The notes under the pieces: model-generated
Databases searched by the model: none
What the model saw: only the letters and a program-made list of their open reading frames with translations
Told to the model about the DNA's origin: nothing
Made by a program: the position numbers and the translations under genes
NCBI RefSeq assembly: GCF_036880985.1
Contig: NZ_JBAJNO010000004.1
Span: forward strand, 62,001 to 126,000
Length of the DNA: 64,000 nt
Direction: 5' to 3'
From: Limibacter armeniacum
GTDB taxonomy: Bacteria > Bacteroidota > Bacteroidia > Cytophagales > Flammeovirgaceae
Shown here: positions 19,510 through 28,035 of the stretch, piece after piece
Numbering within the stretch: the stretch's first letter is position 1
Layout: every line of letters starts with the position of its first letter

Positions 19510-20704
19510 CCAGACATCCCATCGAATTCATGGACTGAAAAGAATTATAGGGCATTTTAAGAGCGATCACCCCGGACCTACCCTTATTTTTATCGGTGGC
19601 ATACATGGCAATGAACCTGCTGGGGTGATCGCCCTGCAAAACGTTTTGGAGGAAATTCGGAACAAAAGCATCAGTATTCGGGGCAGTCTGTATGCGATCA
19701 GTGGTAACCTTTGGGCGTTGGAAAACGGAGAACGCTTCCAAATGCAGGACCTGAACCGCCTGTGGACATCTGAAAGGATTAAAGAGTTGGAAATGAATCA
19801 TGCTTCTACAGATAACGAGGACATGTCCCAACAGGTAAGCATTTACAAAACCATTCGGCAGATACTTCAATCGGAACCTCCTCCCTTCTACTTCTTTGAC
19901 CTTCATACCACCTCAAGTCAAACTGCTCCTTTTATGACTGTCAATGACAGCCTACTCAACAGGAAATTTACGCAGCAGTATCCACTACCCATGATATTAG
20001 GCATAGAAGAGTATCTGGATGGACCATTATTAAGCTATCTCAATGAGCTTGGCTACGTATCCTTCGGTTTTGAAGCAGGTCAGCACGATGACCCAAATTC
20101 TATCCAAAACCATATGGCTTTTATCTATCTTTCGTTGGTTTATGTCAATGCAATTGACAAAAGCAGCGTTGATTACAAAGCCTATTATAGGCAACTGGCC
20201 AAAACAACGGATTTCACACACCGCATCTATGAGATCTATTACCGCCATAAGGTCTGCCAAGAGGATTCCTTTCACATGCAATCCGGTTTTCAAAACTTCC
20301 AAAAGGTAGGCAAGAGTCAATTGCTGGCTCTAAGTAATGGGAATCCTATCACAGCAAAGCATAAGACCCGTATTTTTATGCCGCTCTATCAGCAAAAAGG
20401 AGATGACGGGTTTTTCCTGATTCGAAATATCCACCCCATTTTTTTATCGCTTTCAACACTTGCAAGGAAGTGGAAACTCGATCACTTGCTTCCATTATTA
20501 CCAGGAATAAAATGGGCTTCAAATCATCATAATGCACTGATCATTGACCGACGAACGGCATTTCTTTTCAATAAAAACCTAATGCACTTACTGGGTTATA
20601 GAAGCAAAAAAACTGACCAAAAGTTGATGGTGATCAAAAACAGAGAGGCTTTCTCAAAAAGGGAAGATTATAAGGATGAGCCATGGTATAAAAGCAGGAA
20701 ATAA
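19493..20704 (+). CDS. Succinylglutamate desuccinylase/aspartoacylase (AstE/AspA)-like zinc hydrolase
   Basis: The 403-residue cytoplasmic protein has the M14-like zinc site GGIHGNEPAG (H38, E41) and a third ligand candidate in FFDLHTTSS. The likely catalytic Glu is in FGFEAGQHDD. Family members hydrolyse N-acyl-amino acids such as N-succinylglutamate or N-acetylaspartate. It overlaps the upstream GCS2-CBS gene by 17 bases and is 15 bases from the MgtC-like gene, so all three form one operon. No arginine-succinyltransferase genes are nearby, so a role in arginine catabolism is unlikely. Cleavage of the amide made by its neighbour, or of a related acyl-amino acid, is a reasonable inference. 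Confidence 0.82.
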   Translation: MDKICNQTSHRIHGLKRIIGHFKSDHPGPTLIFIGGIHGNEPAGVIALQNVLEEIRNKSISIRGSLYAISGNLWALENGERFQMQDLNRLWTSERIKELEMNHASTDNEDMSQQVSIYKTIRQILQSEPPPFYFFDLHTTSSQTAPFMTVNDSLLNRKFTQQYPLPMILGIEEYLDGPLLSYLNELGYVSFGFEAGQHDDPNSIQNHMAFIYLSLVYVNAIDKSSVDYKAYYRQLAKTTDFTHRIYEIYYRHKVCQEDSFHMQSGFQNFQKVGKSQLLALSNGNPITAKHKTRIFMPLYQQKGDDGFFLIRNIHPIFLSLSTLARKWKLDHLLPLLPGIKWASNHHNALIIDRRTAFLFNKNLMHLLGYRSKKTDQKLMVIKNREAFSKREDYKDEPWYKSRK

Positions 20705-20719
20705 ATCTGTTTCAGACAA

Positions 20720-22015
20720 ATGGAGGAAACGTTAATCGTCAATACCGAAAAATTTCAACTCACTCAGATGGATTTTTTTATCCGGCTGATCGTATCGACA
20801 GGCATTGGTTTTCTTATAGGTCTGGAACGGGAATATGCTTCCAACCCTGCTAAAACAGAGATTTTTGCCGGAGTAAGAACCTTCGTCTTTGTTGTCATTT
20901 TCGGATATTTATCTACCCTCCTCAGCTTTTTTTTTACAAACTGGATGATACTAGTTGCTTTACTAGCTACCGTGGTCATCGTGTCTCTTTCCTACTGGGT
21001 TGGCTCCAATAAAGGAAAAGTTGGGGGAACTACTGCATTTGCCACATTGATTGCCTTTCTGCTCGGATGTACCACATTTCTTGGCTTTATCGAGATCAGT
21101 CTAGCCGTTACTGTGATATTGCTTGTTTTTTTGTCTCTTAAAGGCACTCTCCATAACTTTATCAGGCAGATCACACAGGAAGAGATTTTCGCCCTGATCA
21201 AGTTTGTCGTGATTGCCCTACTGATATTGCCCTTCCTACCTGATAAAGAACTGGGACCTTTTGAAGTCATAAATCCCCGTGAGATAGGTTGGGTCATCAT
21301 TCTAACTTCAGGAATTGGGTTTGTCGGCTACCTGCTTATGAAGTTTCTTGGCCGTGACAAAGGGATATTACTTACAGGAATAGTGGGAGGACTGGTATCC
21401 AGTACGGTTGTCGCATGGGTATTTTCCAAAAAAAGTAAAAAGATACAGGGACTTTCAAGGCATTGTGCTGTGGCTATACTGGCTGCTTCCACCATTATGA
21501 CGATTAGGGTATTTGTTTGGGTCATTATCTTTAAGCAGGCTCTACTGCCAAAACTGACAATTCCTTTATTGCTTATTTTTCTTGCAGGTTTTGGTATTGC
21601 CTATTATTTCTACAAGAAACAAGAGCCTTCCTCTGAAATGAAAACGGATTTCCCTTTGGGAGAGCCTTTAAACCTAAAAGAAGCCTTTTTTTTCGGATTT
21701 ATCTATACAGGCATCCTATTGCTGGTCAGCTATGCCAACAGTCAGTTTGGAACAAAAGGTATATACATTTCAAGTGCAATAGCTTCTTTGACGGATATCG
21801 ATGCCATTACCATTTCTATTTCTAAATTGGCAGGTAACGCTGTACCCCTGCTTACTGCCCAGAATGTGATCCTGTTGGCTACCCTTTGCAATACGTTAGT
21901 CAAAATAGGTATCTCCCTCTCTTTTGGCAGCAACCTGCTCAGGAAGTATATCCTGATGGGGTTTGGATTGATGTTTTTAGCCGGAATCATGGGGTTTGTC
22001 ATTATCAATAGCTGA
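20720..22015 (+). CDS. MgtC/SapB family membrane protein with DUF4010
   Basis: The 431-residue polytopic membrane protein has an N-terminal MgtC/SapB-like domain (STGIGFLIGLEREY at about 24-37, a hallmark of the family; FAGVRTF-type segment) and a long C-terminal DUF4010 region. There are about 12 predicted membrane segments in total, including GILLTGIVGGLVSSTVVAW and SSAIASLTDIDAITIS. MgtC relatives affect magnesium homeostasis and acid survival, but the biochemical role of the DUF4010 form is not established. It is the third gene of the GCS2-CBS/AstE operon, which hints at transport or control of an osmolyte or metabolite made by those enzymes. Confidence 0.82.
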   Translation: MEETLIVNTEKFQLTQMDFFIRLIVSTGIGFLIGLEREYASNPAKTEIFAGVRTFVFVVIFGYLSTLLSFFFTNWMILVALLATVVIVSLSYWVGSNKGKVGGTTAFATLIAFLLGCTTFLGFIEISLAVTVILLVFLSLKGTLHNFIRQITQEEIFALIKFVVIALLILPFLPDKELGPFEVINPREIGWVIILTSGIGFVGYLLMKFLGRDKGILLTGIVGGLVSSTVVAWVFSKKSKKIQGLSRHCAVAILAASTIMTIRVFVWVIIFKQALLPKLTIPLLLIFLAGFGIAYYFYKKQEPSSEMKTDFPLGEPLNLKEAFFFGFIYTGILLLVSYANSQFGTKGIYISSAIASLTDIDAITISISKLAGNAVPLLTAQNVILLATLCNTLVKIGISLSFGSNLLRKYILMGFGLMFLAGIMGFVIINS

Positions 22016-22205
22016 TACCAAACTCACTATTCAACATAGACAGTAAGAAGCAATATGACCAAATACCCGTGACTCCTGTCATCAGATTTAGCATCACAAA
22101 TACCTACTTTAGTGAAAGTAAAAAGGATGACTTGAAATTATAGTTGGATAAACCAGCTAGCATAGATATAAATCCTATTACACAATAACGTAACGATCTA
22201 TCACC

Positions 22206-22412
22206 ATGAAAAAGAACATGGGAATTGCAGACCGAATCATAAGAATTGTGATCGCTGCTATCATTGCTGTACTTTATTTCACTGGAACCGTGACAGGTAC
22301 ACTGGGAATCGTTCTTATCGTATTGGCAAGTGTATTTGTATTGACAAGCCTTGTCAGTTTCTGCCCACTTTATACGATCTGTGGAATCAGAACATGCTCA
22401 GTTACAAGATAA
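22206..22412 (+). CDS. Small DUF2892-family membrane protein
   Basis: The 68-residue protein has two membrane helices (about 13-30 and 33-52) and the family ending VSFCPLYTICGIRTC. It begins MKKNMGIADRIIRI, typical of stand-alone DUF2892 (YgaP C-terminal-like) proteins. Function is unknown; the conserved cysteines suggest a possible sulfur or metal link. A strong terminator follows directly. Confidence 0.82.
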   Translation: MKKNMGIADRIIRIVIAAIIAVLYFTGTVTGTLGIVLIVLASVFVLTSLVSFCPLYTICGIRTCSVTR

Positions 22413-22446
22413 ATCTATCTATTTTATCAATTCAATTAAAGCAATT

Positions 22447-22476
22447 AGCCCAGTCCAGATACTGGGCTTTTTGTTT
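22447..22476 (+). terminator. Terminator after DUF2892 gene
   Basis: AGCCCAGT (22447-22454) and ACTGGGCT (22461-22468) form an 8-bp stem with a 6-base loop, followed by TTTTTG. It also lies just downstream of the convergent AraC gene and could serve both. Confidence 0.85.
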
Positions 22477-22489
22477 ATAGGATAATCAA

Positions 22490-23398
22490 CTAATTTATTT
22501 CCCTATACTGTTGTGGGGTAAGACCTGTTTTTGCCTTAAATAAACGACTAAAATAATGTGGGTAATTAAAACCCAGCATATAGGCAATCTCACCTATGGA
22601 ATCCTGCGTACTGAGAAGTTTGTTCTTTGCTTTTTCTATCAGAAAGTCATTGATATGATCCTTGGCACTTCTTCCGGTTTCCTTCTTCAGCAAGTCACTC
22701 AGGTAGTTAGCAGAAAGGTGTATTTTCTCAGCACAATACTGAATAGATGGCGGACCGTATTCTGTCAGCTGTCCTGTACTGAAATAATCCTTTAACACTT
22801 GTTCCATTTTTGCCACTATATCCTTGTTTTGAGCCATTCTGGTATTGAACTGCCTTTCATAAAAACGAGAGCAGTAATGTAGCAGCAGTTCCAAACTTGA
22901 TACTATAACCTTTTGGCTATGGTTATCAATCCGCTCCTCATATTCCTTTTTTATCCTGCTGACACAATCATTCAACGTATGTTTTTCATCATCTGAAAGG
23001 TGCAATGCTTCATGTGTATCATAGGAGAAGAAGGTAAAGTGCTCAATATTTTCTCCCAACGGAAATGGTCGGATCAGGTCCGGATGGAAGAAAAGCATCC
23101 AACCCTCACTTGTATTTATATCCATCTCTGAAGTAGCTGCCACAACCTGATTCGGAGCAGTAAAGACTAAGATCCCTTCCTCAAAATCGTAATGGTGTCT
23201 TCCGTACATCATGCCACATTCACTGCTCTTCAAACCCACATAATAAAGATCAGCCGATGCCTTTTTACCCTCCATCTCTTTTTTTAAACTTATTTCTGAG
23301 GCATTGATCACACTAATCAAGGGATGCTTGGGTTTATCGTGATCAAGTACCTGATGCAGCTCACTGATGGATTTTATTCTGATAATGTCTTCTGCCAT
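22490..23398 (-). CDS. AraC family transcriptional regulator
   Basis: About 302 residues using the ATG at 23398 (MAEDIIRI). An in-frame upstream ATG at 23458 would add 20 residues (MLRYYFEVSD) that do not resemble the family. The N-terminal half is a cupin-like sensing domain (MYGRHHYDFEEGILVFTAPNQ) and the C-terminal ~100 residues carry the double HTH of AraC/XylS (HLSANYLSDLLKKETG, IGEIAYMLGFNYPHYFSRLFK). This organisation is common in Bacteroidota for regulators of small-molecule oxidoreductase or transporter genes. It is transcribed divergently from the VF530 gene. The target genes are not evident. Confidence 0.9.
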   Translation of the reverse strand: MAEDIIRIKSISELHQVLDHDKPKHPLISVINASEISLKKEMEGKKASADLYYVGLKSSECGMMYGRHHYDFEEGILVFTAPNQVVAATSEMDINTSEGWMLFFHPDLIRPFPLGENIEHFTFFSYDTHEALHLSDDEKHTLNDCVSRIKKEYEERIDNHSQKVIVSSLELLLHYCSRFYERQFNTRMAQNKDIVAKMEQVLKDYFSTGQLTEYGPPSIQYCAEKIHLSANYLSDLLKKETGRSAKDHINDFLIEKAKNKLLSTQDSIGEIAYMLGFNYPHYFSRLFKAKTGLTPQQYREIN

Positions 23399-23567
23399 AA
23401 CCGTATATTTATTCCACTTTATGCAAATGTCACTAACCTCGAAGTAATATCGTAACACATTTCCCTATAAGTCTAACACTTTTTACAGAAGTGAGGTTAA
23501 GCCTCTCTCCCGCTCATTATACATAATTCCGCTATATTGCAGCATTATATTTAAATGGAACATCTTG

Positions 23568-23801
23568 ATGATGGAAGAGCAAAAGAACAATCCGCTTCAT
23601 GGAAAGAAGCTGGCAGATATACTGGAAGAACTGGTAAAACACTACGAATGGAGCAGACTGGGGTATTTGATTAAGATCAATTGCTTCACCAGCAATCCAA
23701 GTATCAAATCAAGTCTCAAGTTTTTACGAAGGACTCCTTGGGCAAAAAAACAGGTGGAAGACCTTTATATTGAGACGTTTATCAACAGAGATAACAACTG
23801 A
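23568..23801 (+). CDS. VF530-family DNA-binding protein (DUF2132)
   Basis: A 77-residue basic helical protein. NPLHGKKLADILEELV, LGYLIKINCF and SIKSSLKFLRRTPWA are the conserved blocks of the VF530 family, known from an NMR structure to be DNA-binding. The physiological role is unknown. The start at 23568 or the adjacent ATG at 23571 is preferred over an in-frame TTG at 23565. It converges on the GH30 gene, sharing a bidirectional terminator. Confidence 0.85.
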   Translation: MMEEQKNNPLHGKKLADILEELVKHYEWSRLGYLIKINCFTSNPSIKSSLKFLRRTPWAKKQVEDLYIETFINRDNN

Positions 23802-23812
23802 TAAATTATATG

Positions 23813-23844
23813 AAAAAAGCCTCCCAAAGTCGGGAGGCTTTTTT
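23813..23844. terminator. Bidirectional terminator between VF530 and GH30 genes
   Basis: GCCTCCC (23819-23825) pairs with GGGAGGC (23832-23838). An A-run precedes the stem and a T-run follows it, so it works in both directions for the two convergent genes. Confidence 0.9.
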
Positions 23845-23850
23845 ACTGAG

Positions 23851-26397
23851 TTATCTGAAAAGAATTGGAACACTATCCACCAATCTATTACCATCCAGAC
23901 AACGTGCGATAAACATTCCATGACCCAGCAAAGCCTTATTCAAAAGTATCCGCTCATTTGCCTTGAATTGTTTACTCAACATAAGGCGTCCATCAATTGT
24001 ATAAACCTCAATCGTTTTTATGTTTTCCGCTTCAAAACGGATTTCCATTTCAAAACTGCTTGGATTAGGGAAAACACTTACCTCTGCAACACTTTTCTGT
24101 AGGTTTCCTGCCAATCGGGCATTCCCATTGGCATTGATCAATTCCAATGTCCACTGCTGCCCTTGATCCGAAGTGCTTTCAGTCCATTGAACCACTTTTG
24201 CCCCATTGGCAGTTGAATTATTCTCAATATCCAATACCTTATTACTGTGCAATACACGAAGCCTGAAATAACCACTGCCTGCATCCACAAACTGCCACTT
24301 CTGATTATCCCCACTGCTCCAGTCCCACTGCTGTATCTCAGCACCATTGGCTTGTGAAACATCCACTACATCCAACGCTTTACCACTATGCAAGGCAGAT
24401 AAGCTATAATATCCCCCTCCTACGCTTGTTACAATCCACTGCTGGTTCTGACCACTGCTCCAATCCCATTGCTGAATCCTTGCCCCATTGGCAGTAGAAA
24501 CGTCCTGCACGTCCAATGATTTACCACTTAACCTGTTCACTAACCTATAAGTCGCTCCTGAAATAATACCGCTTGATGTAGGTGTAGCATTGAATTTGAA
24601 CCAGTTAAGATTGGCTATTCCACTACCTCCATTAAATACCAAATAAAGGTTTTGTACCCCACTTGCTCCTGAAACATTGACACTCCGAGTCTCCCAACTT
24701 TGCCAGCCACCCGTATTGTTAGTGGAAAGTGTACCAATCAGCGTCCCTGTGGTACTTCCCAAACGGAACTCAATCGAGCCTGTATAACTGGCATCTGAAG
24801 CCATTCTTACCTCCACACTCGCAGCTCCACTACCAAAATCAACCTGATTGTAATTCAAATAGTCACCAGCATCTATCCAGCCTACATCCTGACCTCCACC
24901 TGTATCGCTGCAACTTTCCAGTTGTGTACCACTTTCAGATGAGTAGTTTTCAGCCTCAATTGTCGAATATGCATTGATAGTAGTAGTACCTCCTCCGCTC
25001 TGACCTGACCACTTAAAGGTCACCACTGCACCACCATCCAGTGTATAGCTGAATGCATCTGATCCTGAAACTACTTTAAAGGTGATAGCCCCTCCTCCTG
25101 TATTGTGTACCAGTAAAACCTTTGAGCCATCAGGGTTTTTCATTGCTACGTTTGCCAAGGTACTTGGGGTATTGGTTGCAAACCTCACTGCTCCCGGCTG
25201 TACAAACTTGGATACCTGACTTATGATATAGTAAGAGACGTTTCGGGTAAAGGAGCTGCTGCCGTTTACAGTAATCGCTCCAAGACACTCAGAACAGCCT
25301 CCTGGCGTTTTCGGTCCCAAACTGGAATTGTTAGCAAGGTTCCATTCTATGACCGACTTTGACCAATTTCTCAAAGAACCGATGACCACATTGTTCATAT
25401 GCCAACCCAAATCACCACCAAAACTCCCGTTTGAACTGGTAAACTGCTCCGTGAAATACACATTCTTGCCCGTCTGGTTTCTTACAGTAGACATGGCAGA
25501 GATATTTCCGGCATACAAGTGGAAAGCTGCACCATCCACATAAGAACTGCCATTTAGTACATCAATTGGGTAAGCAGTATTGTCACAGTTATGGTCAAAT
25601 GCAATAATCTTGGTGCCATGTCCAGAAGCGGCAATGGCAGGTCCCAGATGACCATTGATAAAGGATTTTTGTTCTGTGGAGTTCATCAGCATACTTGGCT
25701 CATTGTAGGGGTTTTCAGGTTCGTTCTGTGGCGTGATAGCCCAAACATTGATTCCCAGAGCTGCCATGGCATCCAAATACTTTACAAAATAGTTGGCATA
25801 AGCACCATAGTAAGCCGAATTGAGGCTCCCTCCTATCCATGTTCCATTGGTTTTCATCCAGGTTGGTGCCGTCCATGGGGTTGCCAGTACTTTTATGGAA
25901 GGATTAATCGACAAAATCTGCTGCAAAATGGGAATCAGGTAATCCTGATCGGGTCCAGCTAGGCTGAAGTTATTCATGTTAACATCCCCTGAGTTCTCAT
26001 TGTAGGTGTACACAGAGTTACTGAGATCAGATGCTCCAATACTGATGCGGACAATGGATATTGCATTACCAGAGGTAGGGTTAAAAAGTTCATTGAGCAA
26101 TGCCGAACGGGTTGAACTGTTGAGCGTGCTCAGTGCCTGTGCGCTTCCTTGTGTCAAGGCAAAACCAAATCCTTCAATGGTTTGGTAGGTGGTCTGCTCA
26201 TCCAATGTAATCGTATTGGCACTGGAACCTGAATTGGCAGTAAATGAGATTGCCCCTTGCTGTTGCAATTTTGCACTTTGGTCGGCTTTTGTCAACCAAA
26301 CAGAAACTGTCTGGGCATAGTTGTTTACTGTATTGATGCATAGTAAAGCCAGCACTATGATCAATACACATTTCATTTTCAAGTAAATGCGTTTCAT
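23851..26397 (-). CDS. Secreted GH30 glucanase with CBM6, ricin-type lectin and T9SS sorting domain
   Basis: The 848-residue protein has a signal peptide ending near NNYAQ. The GH30 barrel spans about 50-465, with acid/base E226 in QNEPEN and nucleophile E317 in VYFTEQF. A CBM6 follows at about 475-605 (TIEAENYSS, GWIDAGDYLNY), then a ricin/CBM13 beta-trefoil at about 605-745 with three QW repeats (IQQWDWSSG twice, VVQWTES). The C-terminal ~75 residues are a type IX secretion (Por) sorting domain (VSVFPNPSS). The GH30 part resembles the subfamily 3 beta-1,6-glucanases and shares many motifs with the lipoprotein GH30 at 60888-62345. It is predicted to be secreted or cell-surface attached, making the first cuts in a glucan. 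It stands alone, not in a SusCD operon. Confidence 0.9.
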   Translation of the reverse strand: MKRIYLKMKCVLIIVLALLCINTVNNYAQTVSVWLTKADQSAKLQQQGAISFTANSGSSANTITLDEQTTYQTIEGFGFALTQGSAQALSTLNSSTRSALLNELFNPTSGNAISIVRISIGASDLSNSVYTYNENSGDVNMNNFSLAGPDQDYLIPILQQILSINPSIKVLATPWTAPTWMKTNGTWIGGSLNSAYYGAYANYFVKYLDAMAALGINVWAITPQNEPENPYNEPSMLMNSTEQKSFINGHLGPAIAASGHGTKIIAFDHNCDNTAYPIDVLNGSSYVDGAAFHLYAGNISAMSTVRNQTGKNVYFTEQFTSSNGSFGGDLGWHMNNVVIGSLRNWSKSVIEWNLANNSSLGPKTPGGCSECLGAITVNGSSSFTRNVSYYIISQVSKFVQPGAVRFATNTPSTLANVAMKNPDGSKVLLVHNTGGGAITFKVVSGSDAFSYTLDGGAVVTFKWSGQSGGGTTTINAYSTIEAENYSSESGTQLESCSDTGGGQDVGWIDAGDYLNYNQVDFGSGAASVEVRMASDASYTGSIEFRLGSTTGTLIGTLSTNNTGGWQSWETRSVNVSGASGVQNLYLVFNGGSGIANLNWFKFNATPTSSGIISGATYRLVNRLSGKSLDVQDVSTANGARIQQWDWSSGQNQQWIVTSVGGGYYSLSALHSGKALDVVDVSQANGAEIQQWDWSSGDNQKWQFVDAGSGYFRLRVLHSNKVLDIENNSTANGAKVVQWTESTSDQGQQWTLELINANGNARLAGNLQKSVAEVSVFPNPSSFEMEIRFEAENIKTIEVYTIDGRLMLSKQFKANERILLNKALLGHGMFIARCLDGNRLVDSVPILFR

Positions 26398-26732
26398 TGT
26401 GTCGTTAAAGGTTACTAAAGAATAATTATTGAAGTTGATTCAAATTATTCTGTGAATAACCCAATACAAAAATAACGACTACACTTTAGTTACACCTTAC
26501 AAAATCATATTTCGTCACTTATACACTTAATAAAATTAATCAATTAATAATCAATAGTTTAATTAGAGTATCATCCATACAAGGTTAGGCTAAATAAATG
26601 CAGAAAAGTAAAGAACTGTGACAACTATTACAGTTCAGTTGGATCATATGAAAAGAATGTTTGAAACTAAACATTCCATCCAATCATGCTTACATTTACA
26701 AAAGAAAACCACCAAATCCAATACTTGCTAAT
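26398..26732. other. AT-rich divergent promoter region with two inverted repeats
   Basis: This 335-base gap lies between the GH30 gene (minus) and the Crp-family gene (plus). GAACTGT (26613-26619) and ACAGTTC (26630-26636) form one inverted repeat, and a second one at 26655-26676 is listed separately. No gene is seen. Confidence 0.5.
26655..26676 (+). promoter_or_regulatory. Candidate Crp-family operator
   Basis: GAATGTTT (26655-26662) and AAACATTC (26669-26676) are perfect 8-bp arms around a 6-base spacer, the geometry expected of a Crp/Fnr dimer site. It lies about 57 bases upstream of the regulator start, with a TACATTTA box between them, which suggests autoregulation. Confidence 0.5.
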
Positions 26733-27308
26733 ATGTCTGAACAACTGAAACACCACTTAAACAAAGTTGTAGAAATTACTGATGAAGAATTCCCCTCTAT
26801 TTTGGAGTATTTTGAGACAGTAAAGCTTAAGAAAAAACAAAACCTGCAACAAATTGGGCAGGTATGTCACTCCAATTATTTTGTGGAAATTGGTTGTATC
26901 AGGATGTTTTTTGTCAATGAAAAAGGGATTGAACAGACCACCCAGTTTGCAATCGAGAACTGGTGGATTACAGATTACCTAGCTTATACTTTTCAAAAGG
27001 AAAGTGAATTTACCTTACAGGCAGTAGAACGGACAACTGTTTTATCCATCCACTTTCAAGCACAAGAAAAACTCCTAAAAGAGTTTCCAAAACTGGAAAA
27101 ATACTTCAGACATATCTATCAGCGTGCTTATGCTGCCTCACAAATGCGGATGAAGTTTATGTATGATTTCTCCAAAGAAGAGCTTTACCTTCATTTCAAT
27201 AAACATTTTCCTGAGTTTGTACAACGTGTTCCTCAATACCTACTTGCCTCATTCTTGGGTCTCACACCTGAATATTTAAGTGAAATCAGAAAGAAAAGTA
27301 TTTCTTAA
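26733..27308 (+). CDS. Crp/Fnr family transcriptional regulator
   Basis: About 191 residues from the ATG at 26733 (MSEQLKHH). An in-frame ATG at 26661 overlaps the operator-like palindrome and is less likely. The N-terminal cyclic-nucleotide-binding-like beta-roll (YFVEIGCIRMFFVNEKG, TTQFAIENWWITDYLA) lacks the usual nucleotide phosphate-binding cassette. The C-terminal HTH is short (RVPQYLLASFLGLTPEYLSEIRKK). Proteins of this kind in Bacteroidota are commonly paired with carboxymuconolactone decarboxylase-like genes, as here (63 bases downstream). The signal is unknown; redox or electrophile stress is plausible. Confidence 0.88.
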   Translation: MSEQLKHHLNKVVEITDEEFPSILEYFETVKLKKKQNLQQIGQVCHSNYFVEIGCIRMFFVNEKGIEQTTQFAIENWWITDYLAYTFQKESEFTLQAVERTTVLSIHFQAQEKLLKEFPKLEKYFRHIYQRAYAASQMRMKFMYDFSKEELYLHFNKHFPEFVQRVPQYLLASFLGLTPEYLSEIRKKSIS

Positions 27309-27370
27309 ACCAGTTTAAGAATTTTGATGACTCAAGCAGGTAAGTTTGCTGAAACAAAACTCAAAAGCAT

Positions 27371-27811
27371 ATGGAAAAGAGAGTCAAAATTCATGAGAGT
27401 CAACCTGCTGCGTACAAAGTCATACTTGAGCTTGAGAACTTCTTGAATAGTTCTGAGCTGAAAACCTCACACAAGGAACTTCTAAAAATCAGAGCTTCCC
27501 AGATAAATGGTTGTGCCTTTTGTATCGATATGCATACAAAAGATGCACTTAAGTATGGGGAAACTGCACAACGGATTTTTCTACTGAATGCATGGAAGGA
27601 AACAGACCTGTTTACTGAGGAGGAAAAAGTACTCCTTGCTCTGACTGAAGAAGTAACCCTGATTCACCAGCATGGTGTTTCAGATGAAACCTACCACAAA
27701 GCAGAGGAGATTTTTGGTGAGTCTTACCTTGCACAACTGATCATCGCCATTGTGACCATTAATGCATGGAATAGGATAGCTATCAGTACTAATTTGGAAG
27801 TACCTAGATAA
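27371..27811 (+). CDS. AhpD-like carboxymuconolactone decarboxylase family protein
   Basis: The 146-residue helical protein carries the AhpD core CxxC within NGCAFCIDMHTKDA, the redox-active centre of peroxidase-type members. The family fold continues with LFTEEEKVLLALTEEVTLI. It probably acts as a small alkylhydroperoxidase-like thiol protein in the cytoplasm. It is co-oriented with and close to the Crp-family regulator and ends at a terminator, so the two likely form an operon. Confidence 0.9.
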   Translation: MEKRVKIHESQPAAYKVILELENFLNSSELKTSHKELLKIRASQINGCAFCIDMHTKDALKYGETAQRIFLLNAWKETDLFTEEEKVLLALTEEVTLIHQHGVSDETYHKAEEIFGESYLAQLIIAIVTINAWNRIAISTNLEVPR

Positions 27812-27828
27812 TTATTGTTTCACCTCTG

Positions 27829-27857
27829 AACCTTGCAAGAGCAAGGTTCATTCTTTT
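27829..27857 (+). terminator. Terminator after AhpD-like gene
   Basis: AACCTTGC (27829-27836) and GCAAGGTT (27841-27848) form an 8-bp stem with an AAGA loop, followed by a T-rich tract. Confidence 0.75.
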
Positions 27858-27873
27858 AGTTTCTCAAACAACT

Positions 27874-27984
27874 TTTCTGAAAGTTGCCATTTGGGAATTA
27901 ACAGGAGCTTTTGCAACCGGATGGGCTTTATGGCATAAAAGCAAATCAGCCAATACAACTAACAAAGAAATACAGACTCCATAA
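27874..27984 (+). pseudogene. Possible C-terminal gene remnant
   Basis: An open stretch of 36 codons with no start codon ends in TAA. It encodes a hydrophobic segment (LKVAIWELTGAFATGWALW) and a polar tail (HKSKSANTTNKEIQTP), the look of the end of a membrane protein. It could equally be chance translation of intergenic DNA. No upstream part of such a gene is seen. Confidence 0.2.
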
Positions 27985-28035
27985 AGCTGTATTCCCTCAT
28001 TGCTAACCTATACCTTATAGAGAAGTAGAATAACC

